Source: Eubacterium uniforme
GTDB lineage: Bacteria; Bacillota; Clostridia; Lachnospirales; Lachnospiraceae
Direction of reading: 5' to 3'
Assembly: GCF_900167115.1 (NCBI RefSeq)
Contig: NZ_FUXZ01000003.1
Location: 62,001-126,000 of the forward strand
Length of the DNA stretch: 64,000 bases
The notes beneath the pieces are model-generated. The model ran no database searches, was not told the origin of the DNA, and worked only from the letters and a program-made list of their open reading frames with translations. Below are positions 63,411 through 64,000 of the stretch, piece by piece. The stretch's first letter is position 1. Every line of letters begins with the position of its first letter. The position numbers were made by a program, and so were the translations under genes.

Positions 63411-64000
63411 TTATATTGTAGCAAGTGCCTGTTCAAGATCCTTAATTAAATCTTCTTTATCTTCAAGACCACATGATAAACGAACTAAGCCTGCTGGGAT
63501 ACCTGCATCCTTAAGCTGTTCATCTGTAAGCTGTCTATGTGTTGAAGTTGCTGGATTTAAACAACATGATCTAGCATCAGCAACATGAGTTTCAATTGCA
63601 ATAAGTTTAAGAGCTTTCATGAATTTTTCAGCTTCTGCTCTTCCACCCTTAAGTTCAAATGAAACAACACCGCATCCACCATTTGGTAAGTACTTCTGAC
63701 CAAGTTCATAATATTTATCACCCTTAAGTCCACTATATGAAACCTTTGTAATCTTATCATGACTATTTAAGAATTCTGCACAAGCTTGTCCATTTTCTAC
63801 ATGACGAGCCATACGTACATGTAAACTTTCAAGTCCAAGATTTAAGATAAATGCATCGTTAGGTGACTGTTTGCATCCTAAGTCTCTCATAAGCTGAGCT
63901 GTACACTTAGTAATAAATGCTCCACCCTGTCCAAATTTCTCTGCATATGTAAGTCCATGATATGATTCATCAGGTGTACAAAGTCCTGGGAATTTCTCCT
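63411..64000 (-). CDS. metY: O-acetylhomoserine sulfhydrylase, C-terminal part (runs past window edge)
   Basis: The open frame continues to base 64000, so about 196 C-terminal residues are present. TPDESYHGLTYAEKFG, AFITKCTAQLMRDLGC, HVENGQACAEFLNSH and HVADARSCCLNPATSTHRQL are the family's C-terminal signatures. The enzyme is a PLP-dependent Cys/Met-metabolism transsulfuration-fold protein that makes homocysteine from O-acetylhomoserine and sulfide. The PLP lysine lies outside the window, so choice between OAH and OAS sulfhydrylase is by motif similarity. Confidence 0.88.
   Translation of the reverse strand, partial: EKFPGLCTPDESYHGLTYAEKFGQGGAFITKCTAQLMRDLGCKQSPNDAFILNLGLESLHVRMARHVENGQACAEFLNSHDKITKVSYSGLKGDKYYELGQKYLPNGGCGVVSFELKGGRAEAEKFMKALKLIAIETHVADARSCCLNPATSTHRQLTDEQLKDAGIPAGLVRLSCGLEDKEDLIKDLEQALATI

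Overview
The window is AT-rich chromosomal DNA from a low-GC, Gram-positive anaerobe, most likely a Lachnospiraceae-type gut Clostridium. The lineage call is inference. It rests on PolC-type replicase, the PrkC/PrpC signalling pair, oxygen-sensitive class III ribonucleotide reductase (nrdD/nrdG), ECF-type vitamin uptake, Firmicutes-style operon order, and surface proteins with Lys/Tyr-rich FN3-like C-termini. Every gene I can support lies on the minus strand, so the window reads right to left. I see no IS element, prophage, CRISPR array or rRNA.

Layout from low to high coordinate (operons run the other way). 1-9827: priA-def-fmt-yugP-rsmB-rlmN-prpC-prkC-rsgA, a compact translation-start / rRNA-methylation / kinase-phosphatase operon, with rsgA cut by the window edge. 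9881-14573: uppP-ftsK(spoIIIE)-folD. 14634-18802: a lone eukaryote-type HisA and a MacB/FtsX-type ABC exporter pair. 18855-21089: a YunG-like protein, a flavodoxin and argC. 21107-25672: a Na+/phosphate cotransporter with PhoU-like tail, then rpsO and pnp with structured RNA leaders. 25716-34332: the rimP-nusA-ylxR-ylxQ-infB-rbfA-nrnA-truB-ribF operon, with a terminator-like hairpin in its leader, followed upstream by tRNA-Glu(CUC). 34535-47639: nrdG-pyrH-frr-uppS-cdsA-dxr-rseP-ispG-polC-nagZ. 47726-51827: a secreted transglutaminase-like protein and nrdD, with tandem hairpin repeats after nrdD and NrdR-like boxes before it.

The most interesting region is 52260-62262. A cobalamin riboswitch (61196-61638) precedes five genes: a secreted DUF4430/coiled-coil/FN3 protein; a membrane-anchored protein joining a DUF4430-like domain to an alpha/alpha-barrel-like region, which recalls the two domains of animal intrinsic factor/transcobalamin; a DUF4430-like lipoprotein; an EcfT permease; and one polypeptide fusing two ECF ATPases to an S-component-like membrane domain. 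A corrinoid adenosyltransferase gene sits just upstream of the riboswitch. I read this as a B12 capture, import and activation locus. The riboswitch carries a near-perfect 114-nt tandem repeat in a peripheral arm, and two of the genes overlap by 103 nt.

The right edge holds an uncharacterised single-pass membrane protein and part of an O-acetylhomoserine sulfhydrylase.
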